Source: Rhyzopertha dominica
Lineage: Eukaryota > Arthropoda > Insecta > Coleoptera > Bostrichidae
DNA: 64,000 bases
Assembly: GCA_025024175.1 (NCBI GenBank)
Contig: QCXZ01000137.1
Location: 5,084,001 to 5,148,000, forward strand
Direction of reading: 5' to 3'
Positions within the stretch are counted from its first letter, which is position 1, and each line of letters begins with the position of its first letter. This document shows positions 53,452-64,000 of the stretch, one piece after another. The notes under the pieces are model-generated. The model was not told the origin of the DNA and made no database searches. It was given only the letters and a program-made list of their open reading frames with translations. The position numbers and the translations under genes were made by a program.

Positions 53452-54479
53452 CAGGGTCCGCCACCTAAANCTCCCCAGGCTCGTATTTTCTTTATTTTTT
53501 TAGGTACAGCCTTAAGTTATATGTCAAATTGTAGGTCTTTTTAAACTCTTTAAAAATAGAATATTGGGTCTCCAAAAATTTTTTTTTTGTGGATTATCAT
53601 ATTTTGCGAATAAAGTTAATTTTTGTAAATATTTTTAACCTTACCCCGTATAATAAATATTGCTTTATAGTTGGATGCAGGCTTTTATTTTCTTCAATTT
53701 ATGTCTTTACCATGTATGCGTAATTTTTACTCCTTCTTAGTGAAAAACAACAAAAACTAGTCGCCGCAATTTTTGATAATAGGGATATTCAGAATTTTTT
53801 AAGTGTTACTTCAGTAGCTTATTACGGTACAAATTATGCCTACATACCCATCGCTGCACACAAAACCCCAAAATTTGGAGTAACTTTTAAATAAATAAAG
53901 TACAAAGTTCGCTCTACAGAAAGAGAGGCTACGAAACGAAACCCTGCGATGAGGCTAGTGCGTGATGTAGAAAACCAAACTAGCCTCATCGCAGGGTTTC
54001 GTTTCCTAGCCTCTCTCTCTGTAGAACGAACTTTGTACTTTATTTATTTAAAAGTTACTCCAAATTTTGGGGTTTTGTGTGCAGCGATGGGTATGTAGNC
54101 ATAATTTGTACCGTAATAAGCTACTAAAATAACACTTAAAAAGTTCTGAACAACCCTATTAACAAAAATGGTGGCGAATAGTTTTTCTTGTTTTTCAGTA
54201 AGAAGGAGTAAAAATTACGCATACACGGTAAAGACACAAATTGAAGAAAATAAAAGGCGGCATGCAACTAGAAAGCAATTATACGGGGTAAGGTTAAAAA
54301 ATATTAAAAAAAATTAACTTTATTTGCAAAATATGACATATTACAAAAAAAAATTTTGGACACCCAATATTTTAATTTTAAAGAGTTTAAAAAGACCTAC
54401 AATTTCATATATAACTTAAGGTTGTACCTAAAAAAATAGCGAAAATACGAGCCTGGGGAGTTTTAAGTGGCGGACCCTG
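53452..54479. mobile_element. Palindromic (foldback) element, full copy, 1028 bp
   Basis: Two ~505-base arms are inverted copies, from CAGGGTCCGCCACCTAAA at the left to the reverse at 54479, bounded by TA on each side. The arms meet at CGATGAGGCTAGT and a ~20-base loop near 53965. There is no reading frame. The TA duplication and CAGGG end fit a non-autonomous Tc1/mariner-type MITE. One N lies at 53470 and one at 54099. The whole transcript could fold into one long hairpin. Confidence 0.92.
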
Positions 54480-54481
54480 TA

Positions 54482-55953
54482 TATATTGACATTATCGATA
54501 GTTATAGATAATTATATGTTATCGATATATCGATACTTGAAATTAGTTATAGCTCAGGCCTAATATGCAGCAGTTACAGCGAGACGTCATACTCATTGTA
54601 CGAAGATACAGACAAAATTCAAAAAATTAAATAGAACCCCCACTTATTCATGATATTTTTGGATTCTACGGTTAGGGTTTATATAAAACGCTCATTGACC
54701 AACACGACAGATTCTCTTACATTTAACATTTTGTGTTAAAATCGTTGAAACTGCTGTTTCTACATCAAAAGTGGTTTGAAATTAATTTATAAGATACTAA
54801 CTAAAGCACGTGATATATTTACAGTCATCAAGCTGATAAAGGTATCTAGGCACATTCCAAGAAAAGTTTTCTAAATTTATGGATAATACAATAAATAATA
54901 ATAAAATCTCCCGAAAATAGCAGTAAAATGAAGAAAATAAGAACAAAGAACAATTGACTGATTATTTGTGTTGAGTGTATTTGCAAAGACGAAGGCTAAC
55001 GGATCAAAACCACACAAAATAACTAGAAAATGAAGAATTACAAACCTACAACGATTCGTATTTGAAAAAATGGAAATCTTAATGAAAATAATAAATTTTT
55101 TAACGATGAACAAAAATTGTAGATATGACGGAAGCTAATTAAATACAAACTTATAAAAACGCTCATTGGTGGCAACATATTTATCCTCAAAATGTAACTG
55201 CTCTAGTTCGATGATGGGGGACCATCATTTGGAACCAGGCATAAATATGTTGTTAATCTGGAAATCTGATAAGTGCTGGTCGCACTATATTTTGATGTCT
55301 AAGTGTCTTACAGAGTTGACGTTTTCATTGTACAAATGCAAACACAAAACTCTGATGCCTTTTACGGCACAAAACAAACTAAAGGGCATCATACTTTAAA
55401 AATTTGTTACTTTTTTCAGAGCGTTTAGAATATGTTGAACAAAAATATGAAGCAACTATAGCATAGCGGGAAGTTATAAAAAACTACCAGCCGCGTCGCT
55501 AAAGGGGAGAAAAAATATTTTAGTTTTAAAACATTTTTTTAAATAGTGAATTATTAAATACTTTTACTGTGATATGTCAGATATATTCGTTTCAATAAAA
55601 TTCAATTCAAAAAAGTGAAAACATATTTTTTAGAACAGAGGGTGGTCTACTTATCGTCCTCTTTTAATTGGCGGCTTTATTTTAAATCTGGGAGAAAAAT
55701 GTTTTGAATAAAAGTGGTAGTTAAAAAGGAGTAGATAACGCGATATAGCACATCTATACAGAGTTGCGAAATTTCGAGTATTGAATTAAACTTGTATTTT
55801 TTAAATAGAATTAGATGGATACCTATCTGCATGTTGTGGCCGAGCGGTGTATAGCGTCGACATATCGAAAATATCGATACGTGTGCAATACTGATCATAT
55901 TATATCAAATAATCAATTTGATAAAAGTTTGCGGTCGCACAATTATATAAATA
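54482..55953. other. No recognisable gene or element
   Basis: AT-rich; TATCGATA-type strings at 54490-54540 and 55860-55880. Open frames (54877-55113, 55677-55898, minus) lack recognisable motifs. Confidence 0.45.
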
Positions 55954-55984
55954 TTTTTCTTAAATTAGGGGGTAATCGACCTTG

Positions 55985-56071
55985 TTGTTATTTATAATAG
56001 AGTGAACTCTTTAATTATTGCCAAGCTTTCGACTTTATTAGAGTCTTCGCCAGGGCTTCTGTAAAAACAGC
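55985..56071 (-). ncRNA. Hammerhead-like motif in Penelope terminal repeat
   Basis: Minus strand reads CCCTGGCGA, a stem GACT/AGTC with loop CTAATAA, then GAAAG. Compared with the hammerhead consensus CUGANGA-stem II-GAAA it has G for one A and one extra A before the stem. The related piece at 35.69 kb has the same stem with a different loop. Hammerhead motifs in Penelope repeats are established; activity of this copy is doubtful. Confidence 0.42.
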
Positions 56072-56437
56072 ACTTATAAATTACAGACTAATTAACACAT
56101 CTAACTTACAAATTCTGAGATTGCTATAAATCAGCCTTTTACAAATGGATGCCACGTTCTCTAACATACACCTATATACATATGTTAGTAAGCCTTTGGT
56201 AAATTTTCTCCTTGTAATTTATATTCGATGACACATTTCAAAAATAAAACAATACCAATTATTTTTGTCAAACTTATAATGTCAAGTCACAGTGCAAACG
56301 ATCAAAAAACATTTCATATAACATCGATTTCAAATTTATAGATAGAATTTTAATGAAGAAGGTCAGGAGACAGTAAATATGTGTAAATGTTACTTAATTG
56401 ATTTTTTGCTGATTGTGTTTTCTGTTCTATTAATATG

Positions 56438-56665
56438 TTACATTTCAAGAATTAATCTTTTATTGGTTTGCTGTTCTTTGTCTAAAATTGTGACGTTGTC
56501 CCAATCTACCCTATGATTGTTAATTAATATATGCTCAGCTAGAGCACATCTATCACGTTTTGTAGTAATGTCACTTTTGTGAAGAGCTAATCTATTAGAT
56601 AGCCATTGGGATGTTTGTCCTACATAATTTTTACCACAACTGACATATCTTAAATAATAAACCAC
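56438..56665 (-). pseudogene. Penelope GIY-YIG endonuclease fragment
   Basis: VYYLRYVSCGKNYVGQTSQW then LSNRLALHKSDI and CALAEHILINNHRVDWDNVT is the C-terminal endonuclease of a Penelope element (Y-x-ISC…YVGQT pattern with Arg/His downstream). RT is missing. Sequence differs from the copy at 5.3 kb, so it belongs to another Penelope family. Confidence 0.85.
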
Positions 56666-56919
56666 ACCTGACTGAAATTTTAATAGTATTTTTGATTTGA
56701 GGTGACTAAAAAGATTTGAACCTTTTTTACGTTTTTAACAGCTACTTTTAAATTTTCCCTTTGAACAATTCTAATCATTTGTATTGTTAAACCAGTTATA
56801 TTAGGGAGAGAGCCAAAACGAACATAATAATAAAGTCGAAAGCTTGGCAATAATTAAAGAGTTCACTCTATTATAAATAACAACAAGGTCGATTACCCCC
56901 TAATTTAAGAAAAATATTC

Positions 56920-57544
56920 AAACAATCAATATAAACGTTAGTAGTGAAAAAGCGTTGCTGTTTTTCTTTTAAGTTCGTCAACGGACTATAAACGCTCAAA
57001 ACCTACCCCTAACAGCTAAATGAGACCTTCCTAGACATCCAAATAATCTGATACAGTTTCGACCCCCACGAACAGAGAACCTGATACGCCGATTTAAACT
57101 ACTAGTATAATTATTGTGCACTCAGCCGCAAATAAACGCAATTAAACAATAGTTGGGCGACGTGGTACTCCGAGGGTTGTAGGAGCTGCAATTAGTTAAT
57201 TGGCGCAAACGTTTCTGTTGCGTTCTGAAGGTAAATAGATAATTCGTAGGTATTAACCATCTGATGGGAACCCTTGGATAAGCAAATTTCTTGAAATTAC
57301 ATTAAACTAACTATCGTTAGGGAAGAACAGCGAATCGGCAAAGCCTTTAATACGGGGAATTATCTTAAACTATTTGTGAATGTTTTGCATAAAATATTTT
57401 TTTTTTATCTCATTTAATTACCAAATTCATTCTGTTTCACTTTTGAGATGCTTGTTGAGGTGCACAAATAAGCACATCAAAATGTGAATATGAACAATTG
57501 CTTAAAACTTTCATAACAATGGTTACGAGTTTATAAGAGTATAT
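56920..57544. other. No recognisable gene or element
   Basis: Less repetitive sequence of mixed composition; no gene or element end could be supported. Confidence 0.45.
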
Positions 57545-57546
57545 TA

Positions 57547-60251
57547 GTTCCACATCCAACGGATAGGAAGTATTGTATCGCGAAAAAAATTTTCAAAAAT
57601 TTTTATTTGCTCATTCGCTTTAAAAGGGTCGAAAACGAAAAAAAATGAGCAAAATATTTCTTGTCTGTGTGTCTGTGGTTTTGTTTGTGGACACGATAAC
57701 TTTCGAAAGACTTAAGTAATATATGAACTTGGAATTTGGCAAATGTATAAATTTCAACCACCCAAAACGATCTATTGTTTATGGGGTAAGCAGGGTATCG
57801 GGAAGGGAGCAAAATTGGGAGGTAACTACCCTTTTTGCAAACTTTCATTTTTTATAGTTTTTTCGTTTTAGTATGTGATTAGTAGTATAACTGCGAGTAT
57901 TACTTGTTCTTATAAATTTTCGGTGCAGAAAACTGTTTAGAAGATATCAGCAAAGAAGTGTCACTTAAAGAAAACGGTTTTTCCTAAATATCTCCGAGTA
58001 TATTTAATATATTCAAAAAATTAAACTGCCATCAGATAGGAAATAAAATTTCTCACAAAGAGTGTCTCAGAAAATTTATTCAAAATTTTGACATTTTCGA
58101 AATATTTCCAAAAAACCTATTTTGGTCTCTTATGGTACCATTTTTTTAAATTTAGGTATTGTATAGAAAATCAAATTTCTGATCAGAAAGCAGTCTTGTA
58201 ATTTTTTTTGTTAAGTTAATAATTTTCGAGTTATTTGAAAAAACCGATTTTAAAATTTATATATATTTGCTAATATCACGAGGACTGTTTGTCTTAGAAA
58301 AAATGTGTAGAGAGACAAATTACTCAAAATCTGATTACTAATCGTATAGTATAAGAAATAAAAACGTAAATGTCATTTTGACAATTTGCAGCGGTTTTTT
58401 ACTCTGTCAGTGGAAAGCAGAAAACGAAGTGATCGCTGAAAATGAAGACGCAATATTATTCATTGAAGTCTGAACACAATAAGTTAAAATTTCAGTACAG
58501 TGGGCTTTCACTAACATGCACCTATACAATAATAATTATGATAATAGTACAACCCATCTAGGGAAGCTGAAACGTCTACATTTACTTCATTTACATCTCA
58601 TGTTTTCAGCGCAAATGAGCTTTTAATTTGCAAGATATTTGTTTTTGTTTTGGTATAATAAAAATGATCTTTTAAGGCGTTGAAATAGCAATTGAAGATC
58701 ATCTTTTTATATTTTTTTTTGCCAATATGTAACTAGGAATGCAAACCTTAGGCCAGAAGAACAGCTAATTTTAATAATTTTAATAAATTTAATTGTGTGA
58801 AACATCTGATTGCAATTTCATTTGACTTAATACGAGGTACAATAATTGTCAGATACAGCAACTGTTCTGCGTTATGACGGATCGACTAGAACGTGGATAT
58901 TTCAAAACTCCCACGAACGCGGTAGTTTAATGCCGATGATGCCTGAGGGGACAGGCTCTTTTAGATATAGCGGTTACCAAAAATACTCTTTTATGGCCTG
59001 GAAAAGTTTGCAAACTAGAATTATGATGGAAAAAAGTCTTGGGTGAAAATAAAGTTCCGCAGAGAATACTAAACTTCAGGTGTTAGTGAGACATATGGGC
59101 TGTCCCTGACTTAAACATTACGAGTAGATCCGGAAGAATCTACTTTTTCGTTTTACATTAATACTCATGAGTGTTTTTAAGAATGATACATCTTCCGCCG
59201 CGATCGCTGTAACACCAATGTTAGTTGGCGACCTAGTAGCAACATTTATATTAAGGATAGTGTGGCAAGTCATCCTGAATAGGTTCACGCTTAAACAACA
59301 ACAAAAAAAACGCTGCAAATTGAATTAATACTTCCACATTCAATTGTCAAAATGACATTTACGTTTTTATTTTTTATACTATAGATTGGTAATCAGGTTT
59401 TGAGCATTTTTTCTCTCTACACATTTTTTCTAAGACAAACAGTCCTCGTGATATTAGCAAAAATATACACATTTTTAAAATCGGTTTTTCCAATTAACTC
59501 GAAAATTATTAACTTAACAAAAAAATTACAAGAGCGCTTTCTTATCAGAAATGTGATTTTCTATATAATACCAAAATTTAAAAAAATCGTACGAGCGGGG
59601 TCCAAAATAGGTTTTTTGGAAATATTTCGAAAATGTCAAAATTTTGGATAAATTTTCTAAGACACTATACGAGGGTGAATGCTATCCGACAAAATATTAT
59701 CTTATTTTCTAAGACACTTTTTGTGAGAAATTTTATTTCCTATCTGATGGCATTTTCATTTTTTGAATATATTAAATATATTCGGAGATATTTAGGAAAA
59801 ACCGTTTCCTTTAAGTGGCCCTTTTTTTGCTAATATCTTCTAAACAGTTTGCTGTACCAAAAATTTATAAGAACTAATAATACTCGCAGTTATACTACTA
59901 ATCACATACTAAAACGAAAAAAATATAAAAAAAATAAAAATTTGCAAAAAGGGTAGTTACCCCCCAATTTCGCTCCCTTCCCGATACCCTACTTACCCCA
60001 CAAACAATAGGTCGCTTTGGGTAGTTTTAAGTTTATACGTTTGCCAAATTTCAAGTTCATATATTAAGTCTTTCGAAAGTTATCGTGTTCACAAACAATA
60101 CCACAGACACGCAGACTTACAGACACACAGACAAGAAATTTTTTTTGCGCATTTTTTTTGCGTTTTAGACCATTTTAAAGCAAATGAACAAATAAAAATT
60201 TCTGAAAATTTTTTTCGCGATACAATACTTCCCATCCGTTGGATGTGGAAG
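57547..60251. mobile_element. Large foldback element, ~2.7 kb, arms ~0.85-0.95 kb
   Basis: Starts GTTCCACATCCAACGGAT and ends with the near-exact reverse (ATCCGTTGGATGTGGAAG), with TA on each side (57545-57546, 60252-60253). Arms at 57547-58396 and 59304-60251 match in reverse throughout, for example TATCGCGAAAAAAATTTTC, GATAACTTTCGAAAGACTTA and AACTCGAAAATTATTAACTT-type blocks. The right arm has extra sequence near its inner edge. The unpaired middle (58397-59303) has a coding-like patch. A foldback/MITE-type element with TA duplication is the best reading. Confidence 0.88.
58846..59300 (+). other. Coding-like patch inside the foldback element, unidentified
   Basis: Plus-strand text LSDTATVLRYDGSTRTWIFQ, HERGSLMPMMPEGTGSFRYS and GYQKYSFMAWKSLQTR (58846-59046), stops, and then AIAVTPMLVGDLVATFILRI (~59200-59265) reads more like protein than the surroundings. 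It could be the remnant of the element's own gene or captured host sequence. I do not recognise it. Confidence 0.3.
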
Positions 60252-60253
60252 TA

Positions 60254-60935
60254 ATAAGGTGTTATTTTTGACAACGATCTGTGAATTAAGAAGTGTTATT
60301 TTCCTTCCTTTACATCAGCAATAACATGGAGATTTTAGGATTGCCTAACTATCTGTTGCTGTACCAGTCATTTAAGCACCTACTCAAGTTTCACGTAAAC
60401 AGCTCCTCTTTGTGAGCTTCCTCTCGCAGAAATTATTTATGACGTTCACCTTTGAGGCAAAGTGCGTTTGTTACAAGTAACGGAAGGTGGTGTTATTAAT
60501 ACAACATTTCATGCTGTTTAGAAAACGTCAGGCGCGCTTCAAGTTTAATTAAGTATCTCTTTGTGTTCACGCAACTGTGCGGCTGTACAGCTAATGCGCA
60601 AAGATAATTTCGAGTGAAGCGCTCTGAAATAAATAATTTTGTACCAAAGAACTCAGGTCATGTCCATATTTTTAAATTTTAATTATGATTTAAATATCTG
60701 AAGCGCATTTAACTTCAAACAAACGTAATTATCGAATTTAGAATTACCGAGTATCTTTAATTTTACAAAATTCCTCACGTTTTCTCATGTAAAACATGAA
60801 AACTACGCAAAACCGGAAAAAAACTTGTTTGTCTTTCCAGAAATTTATGGTAAACTGTACTTCCAGGAACGACTGGTGGTGAAGTTAATAATTCAACATG
60901 GCAAGGCTGAAGAAACAGACAATGTGACTAAAATT
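60254..60935. other. No recognisable gene or element
   Basis: Mixed-composition DNA with no frame or repeat that I can support. Confidence 0.5.
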
Positions 60936-60945
60936 TAATAATAAT

Positions 60946-60979
<34 letters not shown>

Positions 60980-62463
60980 CATTTATTACCCAACAGAAAT
61001 TTCCATTTACAGGATAAAATAGAAAATCAACATTTTTAGTAAATACACAGCACACACTACAATATAATATATTACTGCTCAGTTACTATAAACGACAACA
61101 GCTTTTTCAGACTATCACAATGAATGTCACAATGTCCAGATATCCTATTAAAGTTATTCGACATAACAAAAACAGGCGAGTTAACAAGTACATTGGTTCT
61201 AGCATTTCAACAATAAAAAGTGCCACCATCGCGGGAACCAAGCCTAGGTACTGTCAGCAAAGAAGGACAGTCAACATCGCCATGAAATAGTTTAAATAAA
61301 AATGTTAAAGTAGTGCGTATCCTTCTAGCTTGCAGAGAATTAACGTCAAACCTTTGCAACAAGAGTGTATGATTATATCCTCTATGCGGATGATAATTGC
61401 TTATTCGATACGACAAAAACTTAAGAAATCGTCTCTAAATTTTCTCAGTTTGGTTTATGTGTATTTTATAATGAGGATACCAATATCGAACTGTAGTATT
61501 CCAACTTGGAACAAACAAAAGTAAAATATAAAGATTTCAGACTCATATTATTAAACGATGCTGAGTTGCGAATATCAAACCTAGAGCTTTATAGGCAGCT
61601 TTTACCGTTGAGTCTATGTGACCAGTAAAATATAATTTACAATCACAACTCGCAGCAAGATCTTTAACGCTGTAGCAGCGCATCAAATCGACTGTTTGTA
61701 TAATTAAATATTAAAGCTTGCCTTCCAAGGGTAAAATTGCAAACCTTACACTTGTCAATATTAAGAGGCAATCTATTCACAGCACACCATCTAGCTACAC
61801 GGTTAACCTGCCCTTACAATACTAAACAGTCAACCTCGCCGGATACCTCAGAATGATTAGATTCTAACGAAAGTGATAGATCATTTATAAACAAAATAAA
61901 CAGCGATGGCCCCAAGTTAGACCCCCGAGGAACTTCGGAGGTCGCTAAAAGTTGTATGATTTAAAGCCGTTACATGTAACATATAATTTACGTTGAGTGA
62001 GATATGATATTACTAGTTGAACGAGATATTCACTCAATCCAAGCTGCTCTAGTTTATTAAGTAGAACACAATGGTCCATCCTGCCGAAGGCCTTCGAGAA
62101 GTCAGTATACACTGCATCAACTTGACCTTTATTATCTATAATATTTGCAGTAGACTGCATAAACTGTGCTAAGTTAGTTACAGTATAACGTTTTGGATAG
62201 TATCCGTGTTGGTTAGGTGAAATGCAATGCTTAATTATGTTGTGCAATAACATCTCAAAAACTTTTGCAAAATTTGATAAAATTGCTATGGGGCGATAAT
62301 TTTTTAGGTCAGAGGGATTGACGCTCTTTAAAACAGGACACACTTTTGTAACTTTCCAAATATCGGGAAATGAAGCTGTAGACATTATAAGATTAAACAA
62401 GTACCTTAAAGGTGAGATAAGAATCCTCGAACAATCTTTAATGTTAATGTTTAATGTTAGCAA
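60936..62463 (-). mobile_element. 5'-truncated LINE with (ATT)n tail
   Basis: Sense strand is minus; the tail is the ATA/AAT run at 60936-60978. The coding part starts near 62463 with IKDCSRILISPLRYLFNLIM. It lies in the same clade as the fragment at 41.8 kb. Frameshifts and loss of the YADD segment (about 61860) show that it is dead. Confidence 0.85.
61207..62463 (-). pseudogene. LINE reverse transcriptase, broken
   Basis: 172 open codons (61945-62463): SFPDIWKVTKVCPVLKSVNP, DLKNYRPIAILSNFAKVFEM, then GQVDAVYTDFSKAFGRMDHC with the first catalytic Asp, and LEQLGLSEYLVQLVISYLTQ. Further text SEVPRGSNLGPSLFILFIND replaces the usual PQGSNLGPLLF, and NIDKCKVCNFTLG follows, but the YADD motif between them is missing. 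The C-terminal piece (61207-61416) has YRISNYHPHRGYNHTLLLQR. Confidence 0.85.
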
Positions 62464-62833
62464 ATGTAAAAATAATACTTTTGTTATTAAATATTATTTT
62501 ATCTGTGGTAGAGTGTTACATTAAAATTACGGAAAGTTAAACAAATAGACTATTACGTTGTATTTGCAAAACATTTCTGGTCTCACAATAGTTATCACGT
62601 GTCTGAAATCAACTATGATTGTAGAAGGAATAACTGGGCTTGGTATGATAATACACGAAGAAATCATGTAAATATTTTGGGTCACTATTTTACAGAAGAA
62701 GTTTGTAACCACCTTGCGAAAATCTATGAAGATTGCTCTTGAAATAAATAATTACTCATTGATAAATGCACGTTCATATTTATGTTGAATGCTTCACTAT
62801 AAGAAATTCCTGCTGATCTCATGTGTCTACCAG
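62464..62833. other. No recognisable gene; short spacer before candidate exon
   Basis: AT-rich. The last ~25 bases (TGCTGATCTCATGTGTCTACCAG) are a fair 3' splice site for the following open frame. Confidence 0.4.
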
Positions 62834-63037
62834 TTCCAGAGAGATCTCCAATATACTCAACGTATCCTTTCCAAACCCTCTAGAAGCTTTTATTATCAAG
62901 GCAAGGTCACGGTGAACGCTACAGATATTCGTGTAGCTCGAGTTACAAGAAGGTTTGAGAATTTAATGCTGGATCTCCCTGCTCCCCGACAGCAACATCG
63001 AGCGGCGCTTGGGAATTTAGCAAACTATAACAAGTAG
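62834..63037 (+). CDS. Candidate host-gene terminal exon
   Basis: After a splice-acceptor-like CTACCAG (62827-62833), 67 codons read FQRDLQYTQRILSKPSRSFY, YQGKVTVNATDIRVARVTRR, FENLMLDLPAPRQQHRAALG and NLANYNK, then TAG (63035-63037). Balanced codon use and lack of transposon motifs suggest a real 3' exon; a basic, soluble C-terminus is implied. I do not recognise the protein, and the previous exon is not identified. It could also be chance open sequence. Confidence 0.42.
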   Translation, partial: FQRDLQYTQRILSKPSRSFYYQGKVTVNATDIRVARVTRRFENLMLDLPAPRQQHRAALGNLANYNK

Positions 63038-64000
63038 CGATGTGAAAGCCTGTTCCCCACGGCAATTTAGCTCAAACCACAAAGTGATTCTCTCTTTTTA
63101 CCTGGCTGTTTTAGGCCGCCTATCTCGGCTCTAGAGATGGGCGATTGTTTAGAAGTCGACTAAGTGGATTAAATAGTGTGTTCCCTTGCAAGTTGCTTCA
63201 TAGAAAACATTACAGTCCCACAGTTCTTAATGTAATTTAATCATCCACGACCCACATATTCAGGTATTCGCTCACCCGTAATGTCGGAAGCTTGAATTTT
63301 GCTTTCCTTTTAAAAAGTCGAATTTTTGACACATATTTTGTATAATAATGTATTAAAACACGTTCATGTATTAAAATTAACGTGAAAGGAGCTTTTATAA
63401 AGCCTTGAGATTAATGTAGTATGATGATGTGTTAACAGTTCAGTCCATATAGCTTTTTGGTGTTAATTTATCTTTAATATAACAATTAGAAGATTGGAAA
63501 ATCGCTGTTCTTGTTGTTTAGTATGGAGTTGTTGTGTTATTTAATTTTTGTGAAAAGTATATATAGCTAATATAACACCCTTTACAATTAATATAATGCA
63601 AACCACTTTCTCTAAGTTGTTTTTATCCACTGAAACAATAGTTACTTGTGTATTAAGAATATAATAATTTTTTTATGGTTCTAACCTTTATCTCCGAAAA
63701 TTTTTAAATTATGTTTTAATCCGCTCTTGTAAATGTAATGTTATTTTTAAACATCATCATTTTGATAACTGTTTATACAATTACTTGCAATATATTCATG
63801 GAAGCCTTTGAACAATTAGCTTTGTTAGAGTCATTAAACCTAAAACCTAAAATCTGGCTTCATTATGTCCATAATACTTTCTTTACAATGGTCTCACGGC
63901 TCTGACACGTTCACAACCATCTTAGATCACCTTAATTCCCAACATTCTGATATAAAATTCACGATGAAGCGTCGTTCGTTAGCCTTCCTATTGGTGGGGA
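63038..64000. other. No recognisable gene; one possible hAT end
   Basis: TAGAGATGGGCGATTG at ~63133 has the form of a hAT left terminus; no partner end is seen inside the window. The rest is AT-rich, possibly 3' UTR or flank of the candidate exon. Confidence 0.35.

Larger units (their letters stand above)
55954..56919 (-). mobile_element. Penelope-like element 3' part between inverted terminal pieces
   Basis: A GIY-YIG domain piece (56438-56665, minus) is followed downstream by a terminal-repeat segment (56160 down to 55954). An inverted copy of the last ~90 bases of that segment lies at 56832-56919 on the plus strand. Penelope elements are known to carry terminal repeats in direct or inverted arrangement. 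The inverted 90-base arms share AAAGTCGAAAGCTTGGCAAT, AAAGAGTTCACTCTATTATA and GGTCGATTACCCCCTAATTT, apparently without mismatch. Confidence 0.78.

Noticed and set aside
63133..64000. A hAT element starting TAGAGATGGGCG
   Set aside because: Only one possible end is visible, with no partner terminus or transposase in the window.

Overview
The window is AT-rich arthropod (most likely insect) nuclear DNA, almost entirely made of transposable elements and their remains. The evidence is the element mix: Tc1/mariner, hAT, Crypton, Penelope, Ty3/Gypsy and Jockey/CR1-like LINE sequences, short spliceosomal introns inside element genes, and no operon-like gene packing. I cannot name the species. Only three short stretches look like host-gene exons: 17472-18028 (-), 46755-46829 (-, signal-peptide-like first exon in GC-rich DNA) and 62834-63037 (+). 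Everything between them reads as intron or intergenic DNA filled by successive insertions.

Left part (1-21 kb). A Tc1/mariner-type element with a DDE_3 transposase is split by a 1.43-kb LTR-like insertion (106-1531). It is followed by a broken Penelope element (4.0-5.65 kb), LINE scraps, a 1.3-kb THAP-carrying DNA transposon (9501-10800) with a second inverted copy at 50289-51578, and a nested stack at 12.6-17.3 kb: a DDE_3 element interrupted by a 1-kb inverted-repeat element and by a 1.9-kb hAT with perfect 8-bp target duplication. A LINE (18.1-19.46 kb) and a decayed mariner follow.

Middle (22-41 kb). A 5044-bp Ty3/Gypsy retrotransposon (21979-27022) has two 327-bp LTRs that look identical, so it is young. 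It carries gag-protease and RT-RNaseH-integrase reading frames in the same frame, separated by one in-frame TAA. Then come a decayed mariner, two Crypton-like tyrosine recombinase copies (30.4 and 34.2 kb; the second keeps a 55-bp intron and is flanked by two related hairpins), a Tc1 element with an internal 92-bp duplication, hammerhead-like RNA motifs, and a third DDE_3 element (37713-40472) with a 5'-truncated LINE inside it.

Right part (41-64 kb). LINE and hAT remnants, the second DDE_3 and THAP copies, a 1028-bp near-perfect palindromic element (53452-54479) with a truncated relative at 52176-52709, a Penelope 3' piece bracketed by inverted terminal repeats (55.95-56.92 kb), a 2.7-kb foldback element (57547-60251) and another LINE (60.9-62.5 kb).

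The most noteworthy signals are the Crypton-like recombinase with flanking hairpins, the two-copy THAP transposon family with 4-bp target duplications, the hammerhead-like motif pairs, the two foldback families, and the Gypsy element whose protease and RT are separated by a single stop. All assignments come from reading sequence motifs; no database search was run.
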